A stretch of DNA of 64,000 nt from Pseudoxanthomonas sp. X-1 (GCF_020042665.1 NZ_CP083376.1:3756001-3820000); one strand, 5' to 3'; positions 35,649-45,090 are shown, numbered from the stretch's first letter. The notes: a model not told the origin generated them from the sequence alone. A program made the numbers and translations.

Positions 35649-38641
35649 AGGCCCACTCCGAACCTGCGCAGCACGCGCTTGAACCATCCGGCGATACCGC
35701 CGCTGCCGCCGCCGGCCTTCGTGGCCAGGCCGTCGAACAGCTGGCCGATCACCACCTTGGCCGCGCCGTCCAGCAGGCGCCCGCCGATCGAGGCGACCTT
35801 GCCGCCGATGACGACTTCGTAGCGGTAGTGGATCTCGGTCTCGCCCGGCGACGGTTCCTTCAGGGTCACCGCGCCGCTGCCGTTGCCGAAGCCCAGCGCA
35901 CCGGTGGTGGTGCCCTTGAGGGTGAGCGATTCGGGCTCGTCGAGGTCGTGCAGGCCGACCCTGGCCTTGTAGCGGCCCTTGACCGGGCCGATGCCGAGCG
36001 TGACGTCGGCGGTGAACTCGGTCGGCGAGGGCCGCTCGATGCCGTGCGCGCCGGGGATCACCGAGGCCAGCGTGTCCGGATCCAGCAGCATGTCCCACAC
36101 CCGCTGGCGCGGCGCGGCGACCCTGGCCACGCCCTCGCCGGTGAGCTTGCGCTCGCCCGGCTTGGCCGGCGGCGCGGCCTTTTTGGCCAACGGGCGCGAG
36201 GGCGGGGTTTCATCGCCGTGCAGATGCAGCGCCAGGCGCGCGGGCAGCAGCGGCAGTTCGACATCGGCGATCGACAGCGCGTCGGCCACCGCATTGGCCA
36301 GGCATACCGGCGTGGACATGCAGTTGCCCTCGCCCACGCCCTTGGCGCCCAGCGGCGTGTACGGCGAGGGCGTCTCGTGATGCAGGATCAGCGGCGGGAC
36401 CACTTCCATCGCGGTCGGCACCAGGTAGTCGGCGAAGGTGCCGGACAGGAAGCTGCCATCGGCGCCGTAGCTGTGCTCCTCGTACAGCGCCGCGCCCAGC
36501 GCATGCGCGTAGCCGCCGTTGACCTGTCCTTCGACCATGCCCGGATGCAGGATGCGGCCGCAGTCGTGCATGGTCACGTACTTGTCGATGCGTACCTGCG
36601 CGGTGTCGCGGTCGATCTCCACGCCGCAGAAGTCGAAGATGAAGCCGTGGCACAGCGAGCTGTTGACCCCATCCTGCGCATCAGGCGCGGTGAGCTGCGG
36701 CGGCGTCCAGAACGCAGTCTCGCGGATCGCATGGTCCACCTCGTCCGGCAGCGTGCCCGGTGCCCAATGGCTGGATGAGGCCACGCGCGCGAAGGGCAGC
36801 GGCCTGGCATCGCCGCCCTTGTGCCGCAGCGTGCCGTCGACGAATTCGATCTGCTGCCATTCGCAGCCGAGCTGGGCGGCTGCGATCCTGGCCAGCTTCT
36901 CGCGCAGGCGCATTGCGGCGATGTGCGCCGCGCCTGCGACCGCGGCGGCGAAGCGGCTGGAATAGTTGCCCGAGGCGATCGACCAGGCATCGCGCGCGGT
37001 GTCCATCTCGGTCACCACGCGGATGTCGCGCGGGGTCAGGCCGAAGGCATCGGCCACCACCTGCGCGAGCACCGTGCGATGGCCCTGCCCCTGCGGCACC
37101 GAGGCCGCGTGCACGCTGACCGAGCCGACCGCGTCGATCTGGATGGTCGCGGTGGCCTGGGCGCCGTTCTTCGGCCCGGCCTTGGCGCGCTGCTCGGGCG
37201 TGAGCACCGCGGTGATGTAGCCCATGTTGGACACGCTGGGCTCGACCGCGGCGGTGAAGCCGATGCCGTAGTGGCGGCCTTCGGCGCGCGCGGCATCGCG
37301 GCGTGCGATCAGCTCGGCCAGGCCGCCCTCCTCGACCGCACGGTCCACCGCGGTGCGGTAGTCGCCCGAATCCAGCAGCGCCCCGGTGGCGGTGCGATAC
37401 GGGAACGCCTCGGCCGGCACCAGGTTGCGGCGGATGACCTCGAGCGGATCGAGGCCGAGTTCGATGGCGATGCGCTGCATCAGCCGTTCCAGCGCGAAGT
37501 ACACCTGCGGACCGCCGAAGCCGCGGTTCAGGCCGGTCGGCATCTTGTTGGTCAGCACCACGCGGTTGCGGATCGACACGTGCGCGATCGCGTAGGCGCC
37601 GGTCATGTTGCCGTGCATGCGGTACAGCGTGGCCGGCTCCGGCGCACGCAGGTGCGCGCCGCAGTCCTCCAGCTGGTCCCAGGCCAGCGCGCGCACGCGG
37701 CCATCGGCGTCGACCGCCGCCGCCAGCGTCGTGTCGCGGTTGGTCGCGCAGACCGAGGCCGACAGGTGTTCCAGCCGGTCCTCGACCCACTTCACCGGGC
37801 ACTGGGCCACGCGCGCGGCGGCGGCGATCAGCACGATGTAGGGAAAGATGCCCTGCTTGATGCCATAGCTGCCGCCGGACTCGGGCGGCGTGCGCAGGCG
37901 CAGGCGGTTGCCCGGCACCTTCAGCGCCCGCGAGATCACCGCGTGGATGCTGAAAGGGCCCTGGAAGTTGGCCAGCACGTCGTAGCCGTCGATGCCCGGG
38001 TCGTACTCGGCCAGCACGCCATAGCATTCGATCGGCGTGCAGCTGTTGCGCGGATAGCGCACGTCCACCGACACGCGATGGGCGGCCTGTGCGAAGGCGG
38101 TCTCAGGATCGCCGTAGCGGAAGGACCGCTCGCTGGCGATATTGCCGCCCAGGCCCTCGTGCAGCACCGGCGCATCGGGTGCGATGGCCAGCTGCGGATC
38201 GACCACCGCGTCCAGCGCCTCGTACTCGACCTCGATCAGCTCCATCGCGTCCTCGGCCAGGTAGCGGTCGCGCGCCACCACGACCGCGACCGGCTCGCCG
38301 ACATAGCGCACGCGATCGGTGGCGATGGGCCAGCATTCGATCGGCGCCTTGACGCCGACCACCAGGCTGGTGGTCAGCCGCTGGATGTCAGCCCCCGTCA
38401 GCACCGCACAGACGCCCGGCAGGGCCCGCGCCTTGTCGACATCCACGCGCAACACGCGCGCATGGCCATGCGGCGAGCGCAGGATCGCCGCATGCTGGGT
38501 GCGCGGCGGCGTGCCGAGATCGTCGAAGTAGCGGCCGCGCCCGCTCAGCAGGGCGGCGTCTTCCACGCGCGGCAGGGACCGGCCGGTCCACTGACCGGGC
38601 GCCAGCGCTTCATCGTGCGAGAGGGTGTCGGCCTGCGTCAT
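35645..38641 (-). CDS. hmfA: HmfA: molybdenum subunit of 2-furoyl-CoA dehydrogenase, with C-terminal CoxG domain
   Basis: The product has 998 residues. Residues 1 to about 815 form the large subunit of a xanthine-oxidase-family hydroxylase: LSGRGRYFDDL and RVRYVGEPVAVVVA in the N-terminal domain, LNRGFGGPQVYFALERL at the Mo-cofactor site, and the active-site Glu771 in GAKGVGEGNC. It lacks the AYxCSFR loop of CO dehydrogenase, so it is not a CO oxidiser. Residues about 833-975 are a fused CoxG/SRPBCC domain (VIPGAHGIER, GPVKGRYKARV). In the hmf pathway it 5-hydroxylates 2-furoyl-CoA with water. The ATG overlaps the symporter stop (ATGA). Confidence 0.88.
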   Translation of the reverse strand: MTQADTLSHDEALAPGQWTGRSLPRVEDAALLSGRGRYFDDLGTPPRTQHAAILRSPHGHARVLRVDVDKARALPGVCAVLTGADIQRLTTSLVVGVKAPIECWPIATDRVRYVGEPVAVVVARDRYLAEDAMELIEVEYEALDAVVDPQLAIAPDAPVLHEGLGGNIASERSFRYGDPETAFAQAAHRVSVDVRYPRNSCTPIECYGVLAEYDPGIDGYDVLANFQGPFSIHAVISRALKVPGNRLRLRTPPESGGSYGIKQGIFPYIVLIAAAARVAQCPVKWVEDRLEHLSASVCATNRDTTLAAAVDADGRVRALAWDQLEDCGAHLRAPEPATLYRMHGNMTGAYAIAHVSIRNRVVLTNKMPTGLNRGFGGPQVYFALERLMQRIAIELGLDPLEVIRRNLVPAEAFPYRTATGALLDSGDYRTAVDRAVEEGGLAELIARRDAARAEGRHYGIGFTAAVEPSVSNMGYITAVLTPEQRAKAGPKNGAQATATIQIDAVGSVSVHAASVPQGQGHRTVLAQVVADAFGLTPRDIRVVTEMDTARDAWSIASGNYSSRFAAAVAGAAHIAAMRLREKLARIAAAQLGCEWQQIEFVDGTLRHKGGDARPLPFARVASSSHWAPGTLPDEVDHAIRETAFWTPPQLTAPDAQDGVNSSLCHGFIFDFCGVEIDRDTAQVRIDKYVTMHDCGRILHPGMVEGQVNGGYAHALGAALYEEHSYGADGSFLSGTFADYLVPTAMEVVPPLILHHETPSPYTPLGAKGVGEGNCMSTPVCLANAVADALSIADVELPLLPARLALHLHGDETPPSRPLAKKAAPPAKPGERKLTGEGVARVAAPRQRVWDMLLDPDTLASVIPGAHGIERPSPTEFTADVTLGIGPVKGRYKARVGLHDLDEPESLTLKGTTTGALGFGNGSGAVTLKEPSPGETEIHYRYEVVIGGKVASIGGRLLDGAAKVVIGQLFDGLATKAGGGSGGIAGWFKRVLRRFGVGL

Positions 38642-40041
38642 CGTGTTCCGTGTTCCAGCTTCACGCCCGCCGCCACCCGGCCCTTGTCGCGGAAGGGATG
38701 GCTGAGGGCCATGACCACCAGGGGAATCGCCAGGGCGACATAGGCGTTGTCGATGCCGAACGGATTGCCGGCCAGATACCAGCCGATGGTCACGAACAGC
38801 GACAGCACGATGCTGGCCAGCGCACCGCGCGGCGAACCGAAGCGCGGCGCATAGAAGGCGATCAGCAGCAGGACCGCCAGCGTGGCGCGCAGCGACTTGG
38901 CCAGGAAGGTGACGTTGAGCACCTCGGTGGAGGCCACCGCCAGCGGGATCGGGATCAGCCCGACCACGATCGTGGCGATGCGCACGAAACGCAGCGCGCT
39001 GGCCTCGTCGGTCTTGTCGCGCTGGAAGAACCGCGCGTAGAAGTCCTTGTAGATCAGCGTGGCCGTGCCCATGCTCAGCGCCGAAATCGTGCCGAACAGC
39101 GATCCGGCCAGACCCGCCACCACCAGGCCGGCCATGAAGTCGTTCATCGACGCGACCAGGGTCGGGAAGGCCTGCAGCGCGTTGATGTTGGGGAACAGCA
39201 GCACGCAACACATGCCGACGATCGCCGCGGCGATGCCGAAGGGCACGATCAGCAGGGCCGAATAGAAGCTGGCCGCGCGTGCGCGCCGGCCGTCGGGCAC
39301 GGTCGCGATTGCCTGCACTACGTACTGGGTGGCCAGCACCGCGCCGACCCCGGCCACCATCCACGCGCCGATCTGGCCCCAGCCCACGCCGGTCAAGCTG
39401 AACATGCTGGCCGGCAGCTGCGCGTGCAGCTGCTCGTAGCCGCCGACCCTGGACAGGGCATAACCCAGCGCGATGGCGATGCCCAGGTACTTGACCATCG
39501 CGTGCAGCACGTTGGTGTAGATCACAGAGCGCATGCCGCCCAGGCTGACGTACAGCACCCCGATCACGCCGACGATCACGATCGCCAGGGTGCGGTCGAT
39601 CTTGAGCAGCCCGGCCAGCACCGCCCCGCCGCTGGTGTAGACCGAGATCGCCACGATCTGCAGGGCGAAGATCATGATCACCGAGGTCGCAAAGCGCACC
39701 GGCTCCCCGTAGGTGCGCGCCATCGCGCCGGAGATGGTGTTCTCCTGCATGTCCTTGAAGCGCCGGGCCATCAGGAAGGCGAACAGGACGAAGCCCACGC
39801 CGAGCGCGGCCAAATTCCAGGCCGAGGAAATGCCCTGCTTGTAGGCGGCCTGCGCGGTGCCCACGCTGGCGGTGGTGCCGATGAACTCGCTCATCAGCAG
39901 GAAGCCGATGAGGATCGCCGGGAAGTTGCTGCCGCCACTGGTGAAGCTGTGCGCGGTCTTGGCATAGCGCCGTGCCCAGAAACTGATCGCGGCCAGCGCC
40001 AGCATGTAGCCGCCGACGATGGCGATGAGGGTGAGGTTCAT
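38638..40041 (-). CDS. Sodium:solute symporter (SSS family)
   Basis: The 467-residue protein has about thirteen helices and SSS features: FTSGGSNFPAILIGFLLMSE in helices 1-2, the helix-5/6 region YVSLGGMRSVIYTNVLHAM, and LAGSLFGTISALSMGTATLI in the Na+-site helix. It would import an organic acid with Na+. Its place between the 2-hydroxy-acid dehydrogenase and hmfA, with ATGA coupling to hmfA, suggests a furan or hydroxy acid as substrate (inference). A 20-residue open frame with a strong ribosome-binding site ends on its start codon. Confidence 0.88.
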   Translation of the reverse strand: MNLTLIAIVGGYMLALAAISFWARRYAKTAHSFTSGGSNFPAILIGFLLMSEFIGTTASVGTAQAAYKQGISSAWNLAALGVGFVLFAFLMARRFKDMQENTISGAMARTYGEPVRFATSVIMIFALQIVAISVYTSGGAVLAGLLKIDRTLAIVIVGVIGVLYVSLGGMRSVIYTNVLHAMVKYLGIAIALGYALSRVGGYEQLHAQLPASMFSLTGVGWGQIGAWMVAGVGAVLATQYVVQAIATVPDGRRARAASFYSALLIVPFGIAAAIVGMCCVLLFPNINALQAFPTLVASMNDFMAGLVVAGLAGSLFGTISALSMGTATLIYKDFYARFFQRDKTDEASALRFVRIATIVVGLIPIPLAVASTEVLNVTFLAKSLRATLAVLLLIAFYAPRFGSPRGALASIVLSLFVTIGWYLAGNPFGIDNAYVALAIPLVVMALSHPFRDKGRVAAGVKLEHGTR

Positions 40042-40100
40042 GCGCGCGCTCCGGGCGAGGTGGCCGGGTGCGGCGCGTGGTGTCGGTTCTGCTTGTTCAT
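40038..40100 (-). CDS. Possible 20-residue leader peptide coupled to the symporter
   Basis: MNKQNRHHAPHPATSPGARA is preceded, seven bases upstream, by GGGAGGGG (complement of 40108-40115), one of the best ribosome-binding sites in the window. Its TGA overlaps the symporter ATG (ATGA). The peptide is hydrophilic and has no hydrophobic segment, so it does not look like the small membrane partners of some SSS carriers. It may serve only to deliver ribosomes to the symporter start. It resembles nothing I recognise. Confidence 0.4.
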   Translation of the reverse strand: MNKQNRHHAPHPATSPGARA

Positions 40101-40170
40101 CGACCTGCCCCTCCCAGGGCGCGTGGTGACGCTGCGGATCGCGTGGATGGTGGTAAGCGAAGACATCGGA

Positions 40171-41403
40171 TCAGGAGTTGGCCGCGCGGCCTCCTGCGCG
40201 GGCTTCTTCGGGCGTGCGCACGCCGGCCTGGGCCAGCGCGATCCTGAATTCCTCTTGGAACAGCGCGGCCACGTGCGCCGCGCCGGCCGGACCGGCGGCG
40301 CCGTGACCCCACAGGAAGGCGCGGCCGGCCAGCGCGGCGTGGGCACCGCAGCGCAGCGCGCGCAGTACGTCCACGCCATGACGCAGACCGCCGTCGACCA
40401 GGACCGTGGCGTGCTGGCCGATGCGTTCGACGATGGCCGGCAACGCCTCCAGCGCGGCCGGTGAGGCGTCGAACTGGCGGCCGCCGTGGTTGGACACCAG
40501 CACGCCGTCCATGCCGATCGACAGCGCGGTCTGGGCGTCGTCCGGATGCAGCACGCCCTTGACCACCATGGCGTGCGGCCAGGCGTCGCGGATGCGCACC
40601 AGCGCGTCCCAGGTCATCGGGCCGGCCATCTGCTGGAAGACATAGGTCGCCAGCTGCTGGACGCTTGGCGCCTGGCCCACGTAGGGCAGGAAGTTGCCGA
40701 AGCGCGGCTGGCCGTGGCGCAGCAGGTCCAGCGCCCAGCGCGGCGCGCGCAGCACGTCCAGTACGGTGCGCGGGCGCGGCTTGAACGGCACCACCAGTCC
40801 GTTGCGCACGTCACCCGAGCGCTTGGCCCGCACCGGCACGTCCAGTGTCACCACCAGCACCCTGGCGCCTGCGCGCGCCGCGCGCCGGACCAGGTCGAGC
40901 GAGACGCGGTGATCGTCCGCGGGCACGGCGTAGAGCTGGAACCAGAACACGTCCGGCGCGATCCGGCCGATGCGTTCGATGGTCGAGTTGCCCACCGAGG
41001 AATAGACGTAGGGCACCCGCGCGGCCTGCGCGGCCGCGGCCAGCGATTCGTCCGCGCCGGCGCGCAGCAGGCCGGCCAGGCCCATCGGCGCCACGCCCAG
41101 CGGCATGGCGTAGCGCTGCCCGAACAGGGTCACGCCGGGGTCGACGTTGCGCACGTCCAGGCCATAGCGCGGCACGATCTGGCAGGCGTCCAGCGCGGCG
41201 CGATTGCGACGCAGGCATACGTCGTCGCCCAGGCCGCCGGCGACGAAGTCGCGCGCGAAGCGCGGCGCGCGCCGGCCCGCGGCGCGCTCCAGGTCGTCGA
41301 TGGTGGGATAGCGACGACGCAGCGCGGCGGCCGCGCCGCTCAGGCCGCCGGTGCCCCAGCCGCGCACAGGGGACGTGTCCGCTTCGCGCATCCGGGACGA
41401 CAT
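40171..41403 (-). CDS. FMN-dependent 2-hydroxy-acid dehydrogenase (lactate/mandelate type)
   Basis: The 410-residue protein has the full active site of the family: the base His306 in VSNHGGRQFD, Tyr158 in FQLYAV, Asp188 and the arginines in TLDVPVRAKRSGDVRNG, Lys282 in VVKGVL, and the phosphate-binding LVDGGLRHGVDVLRAL. Such enzymes oxidise lactate, mandelate or glycolate to the 2-oxo acid. I chose the ATG at 41403; a GTG at 41427 overlaps the upstream stop by 11 bases. Next to a ThDP decarboxylase-like gene, the pair repeats the MdlB-MdlC logic of mandelate breakdown. The substrate is unknown. Confidence 0.88.
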   Translation of the reverse strand: MSSRMREADTSPVRGWGTGGLSGAAAALRRRYPTIDDLERAAGRRAPRFARDFVAGGLGDDVCLRRNRAALDACQIVPRYGLDVRNVDPGVTLFGQRYAMPLGVAPMGLAGLLRAGADESLAAAAQAARVPYVYSSVGNSTIERIGRIAPDVFWFQLYAVPADDHRVSLDLVRRAARAGARVLVVTLDVPVRAKRSGDVRNGLVVPFKPRPRTVLDVLRAPRWALDLLRHGQPRFGNFLPYVGQAPSVQQLATYVFQQMAGPMTWDALVRIRDAWPHAMVVKGVLHPDDAQTALSIGMDGVLVSNHGGRQFDASPAALEALPAIVERIGQHATVLVDGGLRHGVDVLRALRCGAHAALAGRAFLWGHGAAGPAGAAHVAALFQEEFRIALAQAGVRTPEEARAGGRAANS

Positions 41404-41416
41404 CGCGATGGCCGGC

Positions 41417-43138
41417 TCAGTACTCACAGATCACGTTGACCAGCGCCTGGCGCCCGCCACGGACCGCGGCCACCGCCTGCGCCAAGGCCGCCGGCAGATC
41501 GTCGGCGCGCTCCACGCGCAGGCCCAGGCCGCCGCTGGCTTCCACGGCATGCTCGAAGCGCGGCGAAGGCGAGAGCTCGGCCAGCATGCGGTGCGCGTCG
41601 CCGGCGGCATGGCCATCGCGGTACATCGCCTTGGTCGAGTTGCGCACGGCGCCGTACAGCGCATTGTTGAAGACCACCGTCAGCACCGGCAGCGCGTGCG
41701 CCTCGCCGACCCAGTGACAGGCGGTGGGATTGGCGAACATGTAGGCGCCATCGCCCAGCGTGGCCACCACCAGCCTGTCCGGCGCGGCCAGCTTGGCGCC
41801 CAGCGCCGCGCCCAGGCCCCAGCCCAGTCCGCCGGCGGGACTCAGGCCGAAGTAGGTGTTGGGCCGGGTCTGCGGGCACTGCGGCTGGCGCAGCGGATAC
41901 TCGTTGACGATGATCGCGTCCTCGCCGACGGCCTCGGCGATGCAGGCGCTGATCCATTCCGGGGTGATCGCGCCCTCCGGCCTGGCCGCTGCCTGCGCCC
42001 ACTGGGCGCGTAGCGCGTCGGTGCGTCGGACGCAGGCCTCGGTGCGCGCCTGCACGACCTGGGACGCGATGCCGCCGGCTTCGTCCAGCGCCTGCGTCAG
42101 GGCCTGCAGCAGCGCCGCGGTCGTGCCGGACAGCGCCAGATCGGTGCGGAAGCTGCGCATCGGATAGCGCACGTAGGCGGGATCCTCCCCCAGGTGCGCG
42201 ACGCGGCAATCGGCCGGCGGCGCCTGCACCGCGGGCACCCAGGGCACATCGCAGTCCAGCGCCAGGATCAGGTCGGCCTGGGCCACCAGCGGCGCCGGGT
42301 CGTAGCCGGCGAACAGCGGATGCTCGGCCGAGATGTTCTGGAAGCGCGGGTGAAACACCGTCACCGGGATGCCGAAGCGCTCGGCGAAGGCCGACAGCGC
42401 GGCGAAGCCGGCCTCGGTGCGGCCGGCGCTGGCGGTCACGATCAGCGGACGCTGCGCCTGGCGCAGCCAGCCGGCCAGCGTGGCGATGTCATCCGGATCA
42501 GGGCGCGGGGCGGCCGGCGGCTTCAGCGGCTGCGGCGCGACCGCGTGCGCGCCGACCGCCTCGGCCAGCACATCGCGCGGCAGGGTCACGTAGGTCGGGC
42601 CGCGCGGCGAGGTCATCGCCACCTGCAGCGCGCGCTGCACGATCTCGCCAGCCTGCTCGGGCAGATGCAGTTCGTAGTCCCACTTGACCGCTTCGCGGAT
42701 CATGCCGGCCTGGTCGAACATCTCCTGCGCCCAGTGGATGTAGCGCGTGCGCGTGCCGTGGCGGCCTCGTTCGGAGTACGGCGAACGCCCGGCGAACAGC
42801 AGCACCGGCGTCTGGTCGCGGCTGGCATCGAGCGCGGCGTTGATGGTGTTGGCCGTGCCGACATTGACGTGGACCATCACCGCCTGCGGCTGGCCATCGA
42901 TCATGTAGCTGCCGTGCGCCATGGCGACCGCGACGTTCTCGTGCGGAATGACCATCGGCCGGGGGCTGGGCGTGCCTTCCCGCATCGCACGGGCGAAGGC
43001 CTCGGCGATCGGCGGGAAATCGGTGCCGCCATTGGCGAAGAAGTAGCGCACGCCGGCCCTGGCCAGGGCCTGGACGAACAGGTCGGCGGCACTGTCGACG
43101 CGCGACCGTGCTTCCGCCTTCGCGGTTCCGTCGGACAT
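41417..43138 (-). CDS. Thiamine-diphosphate enzyme (acetolactate synthase/benzoylformate decarboxylase superfamily)
   Basis: The 573-residue protein has three domains. The N-terminal Pyr domain holds the cofactor-activating Glu67 in PHENVAVAMAHG. The middle domain is TH3-like. The C-terminal PP domain carries the ThDP motif, GDG at 462-464 to NN at 491-492 (FNNALYG). The N-terminal FANGGTDFPPIAEAF marks a poorly characterised subgroup. I infer decarboxylation of a 2-oxo acid made by the next gene; carboligation is also possible. The ATG at 43138 is preceded by GGGAGG at short spacing. It is the first gene of the long hmf operon. Confidence 0.85.
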   Translation of the reverse strand: MSDGTAKAEARSRVDSAADLFVQALARAGVRYFFANGGTDFPPIAEAFARAMREGTPSPRPMVIPHENVAVAMAHGSYMIDGQPQAVMVHVNVGTANTINAALDASRDQTPVLLFAGRSPYSERGRHGTRTRYIHWAQEMFDQAGMIREAVKWDYELHLPEQAGEIVQRALQVAMTSPRGPTYVTLPRDVLAEAVGAHAVAPQPLKPPAAPRPDPDDIATLAGWLRQAQRPLIVTASAGRTEAGFAALSAFAERFGIPVTVFHPRFQNISAEHPLFAGYDPAPLVAQADLILALDCDVPWVPAVQAPPADCRVAHLGEDPAYVRYPMRSFRTDLALSGTTAALLQALTQALDEAGGIASQVVQARTEACVRRTDALRAQWAQAAARPEGAITPEWISACIAEAVGEDAIIVNEYPLRQPQCPQTRPNTYFGLSPAGGLGWGLGAALGAKLAAPDRLVVATLGDGAYMFANPTACHWVGEAHALPVLTVVFNNALYGAVRNSTKAMYRDGHAAGDAHRMLAELSPSPRFEHAVEASGGLGLRVERADDLPAALAQAVAAVRGGRQALVNVICEY

Positions 43139-43734
43139 CACACCCTCCCGGTGTCGGCGCACGCCTGGCGCGCCTGTGGTGGTGCCTCGGCGGTCGCGAA
43201 CGATCGCGGCGCCGGGCGATTGCGACCGACTCTACAAAGTGCGACTCGATCAGAACAAGTAATGATTAATTATTGAATCCATCATCATCGATGATGTCGC
43301 TGCGGGCCGCCGATGCGATTCGCGCCAGACCGCGCACAGGAAGGCCAGGATGCGCCCATGGCGATTTCTCCGCACTCGTTATTGCGGCGGCCGAGGTTCA
43401 CGCGGCGCTGGCCGGTGGGCCACGAGCCGGCTGGCGCGAACACGCTGGTGCTTCCGCACCGGTCGCTGGGCTGCGTCCGCTGTGATGCATCTCTCAACCG
43501 CAGCCCTGCGCGGCCATATGGCGGCCCACGCCTGCGGCCGAGCCGGCGCCTGGCCGCCATCGCCGCGCACGCAACGAGGTCTCAGGACTCATCCGTCGTC
43601 CCGTCGGCCGCGTGCCCGCGGCCCTGCAGAACGTCCGGCCACGGACGACGCGTCGCCCTGGCTGGCACCACGCGTCCTTTCCTTTCGGCCCGTTACACTC
43701 CCCGCCCCCCAAATCTTCTCAAGGACTCCCGCCC
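43139..43734. other. 596-bp intergenic region between ThDP operon and xanA
   Basis: No supported gene lies here. The left part (43240-43300) is AT-rich and contains AATGATTAATTATTGAAT and the perfect palindrome CATCATCGATGATG at 43283-43296. The rest returns to high GC and holds only short open frames with no recognisable domain. It must carry the promoters of the divergent ThDP operon and of xanA. Confidence 0.6.
43229..43258 (-). promoter_or_regulatory. Possible sigma-70 promoter of the ThDP-hmf operon
   Basis: On the minus strand TTGTTC (43253-43258) and TAGAGT (43229-43234) are 18 bases apart, 91 bases before the start codon of the ThDP gene, at the edge of the AT-rich block. The match is moderate. 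Confidence 0.35.
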
Positions 43735-45081
43735 ATGGCGCTACCCGCATTCAAGGCCTACGACATCCGCGGTCGCGTGCCCGACGAGTTGGACGAGGAC
43801 CTGGCCCGCCGCATCGGCGTGGCGCTGGCCGACATGCTGGACGCAGGGCCGGTGGTGCTGGGCCATGACGTGCGCCTGACCAGCGCCGGGCTGCAGGACG
43901 CGCTGTCCGCGGGCCTGCGCGCGAAGGGCCGCGAGGTGATCGACATCGGCCTGTGCGGCACCGAGGAAGTCTATTTCCAGACCGATCACCTCAAGGCCGC
44001 CGGCGGCGTGATGGTCACCGCCAGCCACAACCCGATGGACTACAACGGCATGAAGCTGGTGCGCGAGCAGGCCCGCCCGATCAGTTCGGACACCGGCCTG
44101 TTCGACATCCGCGACAAGGCCGAGGCCGACACCGCGCCGGCCACCGCGCCGACCGCCAGGGAAGAACACCGCCCGGACAAGTCGGCCTACATCCAGCACC
44201 TGCTGAGCTACATCAAGCCCGACGCGCTCAAGCCGCTCAAGGTGGTGGTGAACGCCGGCAACGGCGGCGCCGGCGCCATCGTCGACCTGCTCGCCCCGCA
44301 CCTGCCGCTCGAGTTCATCCGCATCCATCACGAGCCCGACGGCCACTTCCCCAACGGCATCCCCAACCCGCTGCTGCCGGAGAACCGCGCCGCCACCGCC
44401 GATGCGGTCAAGCAGCACGGCGCCGACTTCGGCATCGCCTGGGACGGCGACTTCGACCGCTGCTTCTTCTTCGACGAGCACGGCCAGTTCATCGAGGGCT
44501 ATTACCTGGTCGGCCTGCTGGCCCAGGCGATCCTGAAGAAGCAGCCCGGCGGCAAGGTCGTCCACGACCCGCGCCTGACCTGGAACACCGTCGAGATGGT
44601 CGAGGCCGCCGGCGGCGTGCCGGTGCTGTGCAAGAGCGGACACGCCTTCATCAAGGAGAAGATGCGCGCCGAGAACGCCGTGTACGGCGGCGAGATGAGC
44701 GCCCACCACTACTTCCGCGAATTCGCCTACGCCGACTCGGGCATGATCCCGTGGCTGCTGATCGCCGAGCTGGTGTCCACCTCGGGCCGCTCGCTGGGCG
44801 ACTGGGTCGCCGACCGCGTCGCCAAGTTCCCGTGCAGCGGCGAGATCAACTTCAAGGTCAGCGACGCCAAGGCCGCCGTGCAGCGCGTGATGGACCACTA
44901 CGCCGACCTCAAGCCGCAGCTGGACTACACCGACGGCACCAGCGCCGACTTCGGCGACTGGCGCGTCAACATCCGCAGCTCCAACACCGAGCCGCTGCTG
45001 CGCCTGAACGTGGAAACCCGCGGCGACGCCGTACTGCTGAAGCAGAAGACCGACGAGATCTCTGCGCTGCTGCAGGGGTGA
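43735..45081 (+). CDS. xanA: Phosphoglucomutase/phosphomannomutase XanA
   Basis: XanA interconverts glucose-6-P and glucose-1-P (and the mannose forms), feeding UDP-glucose, dTDP-rhamnose and GDP-mannose for LPS and exopolysaccharide. The 448 residues equal the Xanthomonas protein in length and match its known sequence nearly throughout. The phosphoserine is Ser97 in TASHNP, the Mg2+ ligands are Asp237, Asp239 and Asp241 (DGDFDR), the sugar loop is GEMSAHHYF and the phosphate loop is RSSNTEP. AAGGA lies nine bases before the ATG at 43735. No xanB follows in the window; ugd is convergent. Confidence 0.96.
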   Translation: MALPAFKAYDIRGRVPDELDEDLARRIGVALADMLDAGPVVLGHDVRLTSAGLQDALSAGLRAKGREVIDIGLCGTEEVYFQTDHLKAAGGVMVTASHNPMDYNGMKLVREQARPISSDTGLFDIRDKAEADTAPATAPTAREEHRPDKSAYIQHLLSYIKPDALKPLKVVVNAGNGGAGAIVDLLAPHLPLEFIRIHHEPDGHFPNGIPNPLLPENRAATADAVKQHGADFGIAWDGDFDRCFFFDEHGQFIEGYYLVGLLAQAILKKQPGGKVVHDPRLTWNTVEMVEAAGGVPVLCKSGHAFIKEKMRAENAVYGGEMSAHHYFREFAYADSGMIPWLLIAELVSTSGRSLGDWVADRVAKFPCSGEINFKVSDAKAAVQRVMDHYADLKPQLDYTDGTSADFGDWRVNIRSSNTEPLLRLNVETRGDAVLLKQKTDEISALLQG

Positions 45082-45090
45082 AACACCGGG

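Noticed and set aside
35645..38641. Aerobic carbon monoxide dehydrogenase (CoxL with CoxM, CoxS and CoxG parts)
   Set aside because: The AYxCSFR active-site loop of true CO dehydrogenase is absent (LNRGFGGPQ is found instead), and the ligase and crotonase genes beside it fit a furoyl-CoA hydroxylase.
41417..43138. Acetolactate synthase large subunit (IlvB/IlvG)
   Set aside because: No regulatory small subunit or branched-chain amino-acid gene is near, and the N-terminal FANGGTDFPPI pattern belongs to a different ThDP subgroup.
43301..43734. Possible small genes in the GC-rich part of the region before xanA
   Set aside because: The open frames overlap in several phases, have no ribosome-binding site or domain, and look like random frames in GC-rich DNA.
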